The notes under the pieces are model-generated. The model saw only the letters and a program-made list of their open reading frames with translations, ran no database searches and was not told the origin of the DNA. A DNA stretch of 64,000 nt from Fulvimarina manganoxydans. Its GTDB lineage: Bacteria > Pseudomonadota > Alphaproteobacteria > Rhizobiales > Rhizobiaceae. The position numbers and the translations under genes were made by a program. Below are positions 61,464-64,000 of this stretch, one piece after another (within the stretch, counting starts at the first letter, position 1; each line of letters starts with the position of its first letter). The DNA is taken from positions 82,594 to 146,593 of the forward strand of contig NZ_FWXR01000011.1 of assembly GCF_900176465.1 (NCBI RefSeq), written 5' to 3'.

Positions 61464-61799
61464 ATGGCTTTCAAGGCACTTCACAAGGCCGTCGTCCTGA
61501 CGGCCGCGCAAGCGACAGACGTCACCGGCGGCGGCCTCGCCGAGACAGAGGGCGGCACGCTGATGCTCAACCTCAACAATGACAGCGGCGCCGAGGTCAC
61601 CGTCGCCTTCATCGCCGTCGTGCCGGCAGGCGAGGAGCTGGAACGCCGCTTTCACTGGCAGTCCGGCTTCACGATCCCGGCCGATGATGGCGGCAACTAT
61701 CAGACCATCCTGCCGATGATCCTCGGCCCCGGCGACAAGGTGTTCGTCGAGGCCGACGCCGACATTCCCGCCCAGCTCAATGGTGAGGCCCGAGCCTGA
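61464..61799 (+). CDS. Small phage tail-associated protein
   Basis: A 111-residue, mostly beta-strand protein (MAFKALHKAVVLTAAQATD start) in the tail module, 3 nt after the fibre gene. No named family was recognised. Position and size suggest a fibre or baseplate accessory protein. Confidence 0.7.
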   Translation: MAFKALHKAVVLTAAQATDVTGGGLAETEGGTLMLNLNNDSGAEVTVAFIAVVPAGEELERRFHWQSGFTIPADDGGNYQTILPMILGPGDKVFVEADADIPAQLNGEARA

Positions 61800-61857
61800 T
61801 GAAGCGCCAGCCCGAACGTATCTTCGTCCCCCATCTTCGACGACCAGCGACGGTTGA

Positions 61858-62024
61858 CCGCTTCCACCACAGCAGCTGGAACACTCTTCGCCAACACCTT
61901 AGCGAAGCAGGATTATAACGGCTTCTTCGAGTCGAAATCCTACGGTTTCCAACCCAAGGGCAAGGGCTTCAACGCCTACCCTGGCAAATATGTCTACGTC
62001 GCCATTCGTAAGCCAGGCGCCTGA
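61858..62024 (+). pseudogene. C-terminal remnant of a phage tail protein
   Basis: A start-less frame (LFANTLAKQDYNGFFES onward) ends in YVYVAIRKPGA and TGA at 62022-62024. The C-terminal Tyr-x-Ala-Ile-Arg-Lys-Pro pattern resembles the tips of phage tail proteins. It is fused out of frame to the preceding gene, which suggests deletion of the N-terminal part. Confidence 0.5.
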
Positions 62025-62039
62025 TCAGGAGCGAACACG

Positions 62040-62645
62040 ATGTATCTTCTCGCAACATCGGCGTCTCCGGCGCCGCAATCCATCCCCCAAGGCTTTGCCG
62101 GCCATTTCGATTGGCCCGCGATCTCCGACGAGGAGAAGGCCCGTCGCGGCTGGGTTAAGTACGAGCCGCCGGCTTTCGATCCCCACTATCAGCGCGCCGT
62201 TCCGAATTTCGATGAGGGCGAACACGGCGTCTGGCGCGTGACCTATGCGGTCGAATTCGTCGAGGATTACGAGGCGGTTCTCGCCTGGCTTCTCGGGCGC
62301 CTTGCCGCCAAGCGCTGGGAGATCGAGACCGGCGGCACGGCGCTTCCCGATGGCACGCCGATCCCGACCGACGAGCGGACCCGCAACGTCATCATGGCAG
62401 CCTATGTGAAAGCCAAGGCCGATCCGGCCTATGCTATCCCGAATTGGAAGTTCGGCGCCGGCCAGTTCGGTCCGCTCGATGCAGCGACCATCATCGAGAT
62501 CGGCGATGCGATCGAGGCCCATGTCCAGGCCGCCTTCGGCCGCGAGGCGGAGATCACCGCCGCGCTCGAAGCCAAGCGGGCGGTCGGGACACTGATCGAG
62601 ATGTGGGATGCGGAGATCGAGAACGGGTGGCTTGAACCGGCCTAG
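62040..62645 (+). CDS. DUF4376-type phage tail accessory protein
   Basis: A 201-residue protein. The C-terminal 120 residues resemble DUF4376 (a tail-assembly-associated domain): AAKRWEIETGGTALPDGTPI, then TRNVIMAAYVKA and ATIIEIGDAIEAHVQAAF. The N-terminal part is variable. It lies 15 nt after the fibre remnant. Confidence 0.75.
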   Translation: MYLLATSASPAPQSIPQGFAGHFDWPAISDEEKARRGWVKYEPPAFDPHYQRAVPNFDEGEHGVWRVTYAVEFVEDYEAVLAWLLGRLAAKRWEIETGGTALPDGTPIPTDERTRNVIMAAYVKAKADPAYAIPNWKFGAGQFGPLDAATIIEIGDAIEAHVQAAFGREAEITAALEAKRAVGTLIEMWDAEIENGWLEPA

Positions 62646-62800
62646 CCGCCACTGTTGGTATTCGGAATGGGTTGAATACTTCCAACGATTTTATCCCAAA
62701 TACCCTTTGGAATTTCAGGATCGTAAATGAAGTAGACAACGATACACGCTAGAACGACAACGCCGACGAGCGTGCCTGCTCTCCTAGCCCAATCCGGCAT
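62642..62800 (-). CDS. Small single-pass membrane protein
   Basis: A 52-residue protein with one transmembrane helix (AGTLVGVVVLACIVVYFIY) and a polar C-terminus, on the strand opposite to the tail genes. GGGGAT lies 7 nt before ATG 62800. It may be an island cargo gene; a holin-type role is possible but unsupported. Confidence 0.45.
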   Translation of the reverse strand: MPDWARRAGTLVGVVVLACIVVYFIYDPEIPKGIWDKIVGSIQPIPNTNSGG

Positions 62801-62847
62801 TTTGAAATCCCCACGTCCGATGCTTGGCATCAGATGAAGGTATGTCC

Positions 62848-63321
62848 ATGCAGTATCAAGATGCTCGCTCTTATATTTGCTCCGGCGACCTCCTCGCCTG
62901 GCAAAGCAAGGGCTTGATCGGCCGCTTCATTCGAAGCGCTGATGGTGGCTCTTGGAGCCATGTGGGGATCGCCTGGGCGATTGGCGGGCGGCTCCTCATT
63001 CTGGAAATGCGGGAATTCCACGGCCTGACCATCCGCCCCGCCTCGGTCGCCGCGCCCTTCGACTGGATCGCGACCGGCGCGGCTTGGTCATCCGAGATCG
63101 AGGAGGCAGCGCTCGCCGCCTTCGGAAGCCCTTACGGCTATCGCGCTCTCATTCCGCTCTGGCTCGGCAACTGGGCGCCCGGCGATGGCGAAGTCTGTTC
63201 GACTTGGGCGGCCGAGCGCCTTCGCGAGGCGGGCGTGGTCATCCCGAATGGTGGCCTGACGCCCTCGCGCTTGGTCGGGGCGCTCATCCGAGACGGGCAT
63301 GCGTTAGACGACGTCGGCTGA
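62848..63321 (+). CDS. NlpC/P60-like (YiiX/YebB-type) cysteine hydrolase
   Basis: A 157-residue protein with a permuted NlpC/P60 pattern: His in GSWSHVGIAW (about 31-40) and the putative nucleophile Cys in GEVCSTWAAERL (about 111-122). In a phage module it would serve as a peptidoglycan or lipid hydrolase. ATG 62848 gives 7-nt spacing from GAAGG; upstream ATG 62842 and TTG 62824 are in frame. Confidence 0.78.
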   Translation: MQYQDARSYICSGDLLAWQSKGLIGRFIRSADGGSWSHVGIAWAIGGRLLILEMREFHGLTIRPASVAAPFDWIATGAAWSSEIEEAALAAFGSPYGYRALIPLWLGNWAPGDGEVCSTWAAERLREAGVVIPNGGLTPSRLVGALIRDGHALDDVG

Positions 63322-63541
63322 AAATGGGTTCTAACACGCCCGGTCAATCGAGTGCGTCTCGTGTGTCCGGCTTTTCACTCGGCCTGCATGGATAGGAAGG
63401 TGCCAAAAGCGACGAGAACCGCTGCCATGCTCAAAGCTGTTCGTGGGAACATCGAAGGCTTACGGCGAACCGTCTTGTAGGACGAAAGCCATTCCTCTTC
63501 TCTCGAATGGGCCTCGGACGGTTTGACGTTGCCCCCAAGTT

Positions 63542-64000
63542 TTATCCAGCCGAAAGTTCGTTTCCGGCGGTTGGGTTGCTTGGCTGGGCGGGGTGAGCGA
63601 CGGGCGGCGGCGCGGAGCAGTCGGCTGAGCGCAGCGCCAGAGCCCGTCGCGGTTTGAGGGTTGCGGCGAACTCTGCCGGAGTGCTCCAGCCGAGCTGCGA
63701 GTGTGGACGCGCCGTGTTGTAGTCGGCGCGCCAGAGCGCCAGTGCTGCCCGTGCATGGGTGAGAGACGAGAACAGTGTCTCGTTGAGAAGCTCATCGCGC
63801 AGACGACCGTTGAAGCTCTCGATGAAACCGTTCTGCATGGGCTTGCCCGGTGCGATGTAATGCCACTCGACCCTGGCCCGGTCGGCCCAACCCAGGATGG
63901 CGTTCGAGGTAAACTCGCTTCCGTTGTCGCTGACGATCATCTTGGGCTTCCCATGCTCGACTATCAGCCGATCCAGTTCGCGGGCGACGCGGACGCCGGA
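63542..64000 (-). CDS. IS3-family transposase OrfB, C-terminal part (runs off the window)
   Basis: The frame is open from the window edge to a stop at 63542. It carries the rve catalytic core: Asp in [12 protein letters not shown] and Glu in [17 protein letters not shown], then [19 protein letters not shown]. The family tail is complete, followed by a variable extension. The sequence 63470-63541 probably contains the IS end (GCCCCCAAGTTTTATCC region). It differs from the IS3 copy at 53926. Confidence 0.87.
   Translation of the reverse strand, partial: SGVRVARELDRLIVEHGKPKMIVSDNGSEFTSNAILGWADRARVEWHYIAPGKPMQNGFIESFNGRLRDELLNETLFSSLTHARAALALWRADYNTARPHSQLGWSTPAEFAATLKPRRALALRSADCSAPPPVAHPAQPSNPTAGNELSAG

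Noticed and set aside
63385..63480. 31-codon frame between the cysteine hydrolase and the IS3 transposase
   Set aside because: Too short, with only a weak start site and no hydrophobic or family pattern.
1..64000. CRISPR arrays, rRNA genes and complete tRNA genes
   Set aside because: No regularly spaced direct repeats, no rRNA signatures and no full cloverleaf were seen; only the 3' tRNA fragment at 49307-49351.

Overview
The window is GC-rich and comes from an alphaproteobacterium, most likely of the order Hyphomicrobiales (Rhizobiales). The evidence is the rhizobial-type chemotaxis operon order (cheS-cheY1-cheA-cheW-cheR-cheB-cheY2-cheD-cheT), the alphaproteobacterial general stress regulon (phyR, HWE kinase, nepR, ecfG) and generally high-GC codon use. 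No genus can be assigned from the sequence alone.

Layout. 1-7353 is a complete che operon on the + strand, with the 3' end of a preceding gene at the left edge. 7629-14477 is the general stress response: phyR and a soluble HWE kinase diverge from nepR-ecfG, followed by five or six small stress-type proteins. Three perfect GGAAC-N17-GTT motifs (EcfG-type promoters) lie upstream of nepR, of the DUF883-like gene and of a small lipoprotein gene. 14844-20773 is carboxylate metabolism: an OFA-family transporter with a 43-residue small partner, a LysR regulator, and an operon of a FAH-family hydrolase, a 3-HIBADH-like reductase and a 2-hydroxyacid dehydrogenase behind a 12-bp palindrome. 20817-31371 is mostly housekeeping: a DUF808 protein, dnaQ, minCDE, an SDR, a lipoprotein, an OmpR/EnvZ-type two-component system divergent from a CpxP/Spy-like periplasmic protein, and a zinc metallopeptidase.

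31741-37023 is a compact envelope-stress locus. DUF2170 and PspA are divergent from a TrkA-N potassium channel, DUF2491, DUF350, a DUF1190 lipoprotein and an ATP-grasp (glutathionylspermidine synthase-like) protein. This is the E. coli yjfIJKLM-yjfC gene set with a channel gene added. 37240-49165 is a glycan or osmolyte cluster: six glycosyltransferases or glycosyltransferase-like proteins, a fused sucrose-phosphate synthase/phosphatase, an acyl-CoA dehydrogenase-like protein and a PIG-L deacetylase/methyltransferase fusion.

At 49307-49351 there is a 45-nt 3' fragment of a tRNA with anticodon CAT (Met type). I read it as the attachment scar of an integrated element that runs rightward to the end of the window. 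Inside are remnants of IS5, IS66 and IS3 elements, an AT-rich LuxR-type regulator, a methyl-accepting chemotaxis protein with a CheR-tether C-terminus, a Gp37/Gp68 (three-Cys) plus TcmP gene pair with a membrane coiled-coil partner, a P2/Mu-like tail module (W, J, I, fibre and accessory genes), a cysteine hydrolase, and a second IS3-type transposase cut by the window edge. Two of the island genes are interrupted by a single in-frame stop codon.

The least understood systems here are the PspA/YjfC-type locus, the Gp37/68-TcmP-membrane triad on the island, and the acyl-CoA dehydrogenase/PIG-L-methyltransferase/glycosyltransferase cluster.
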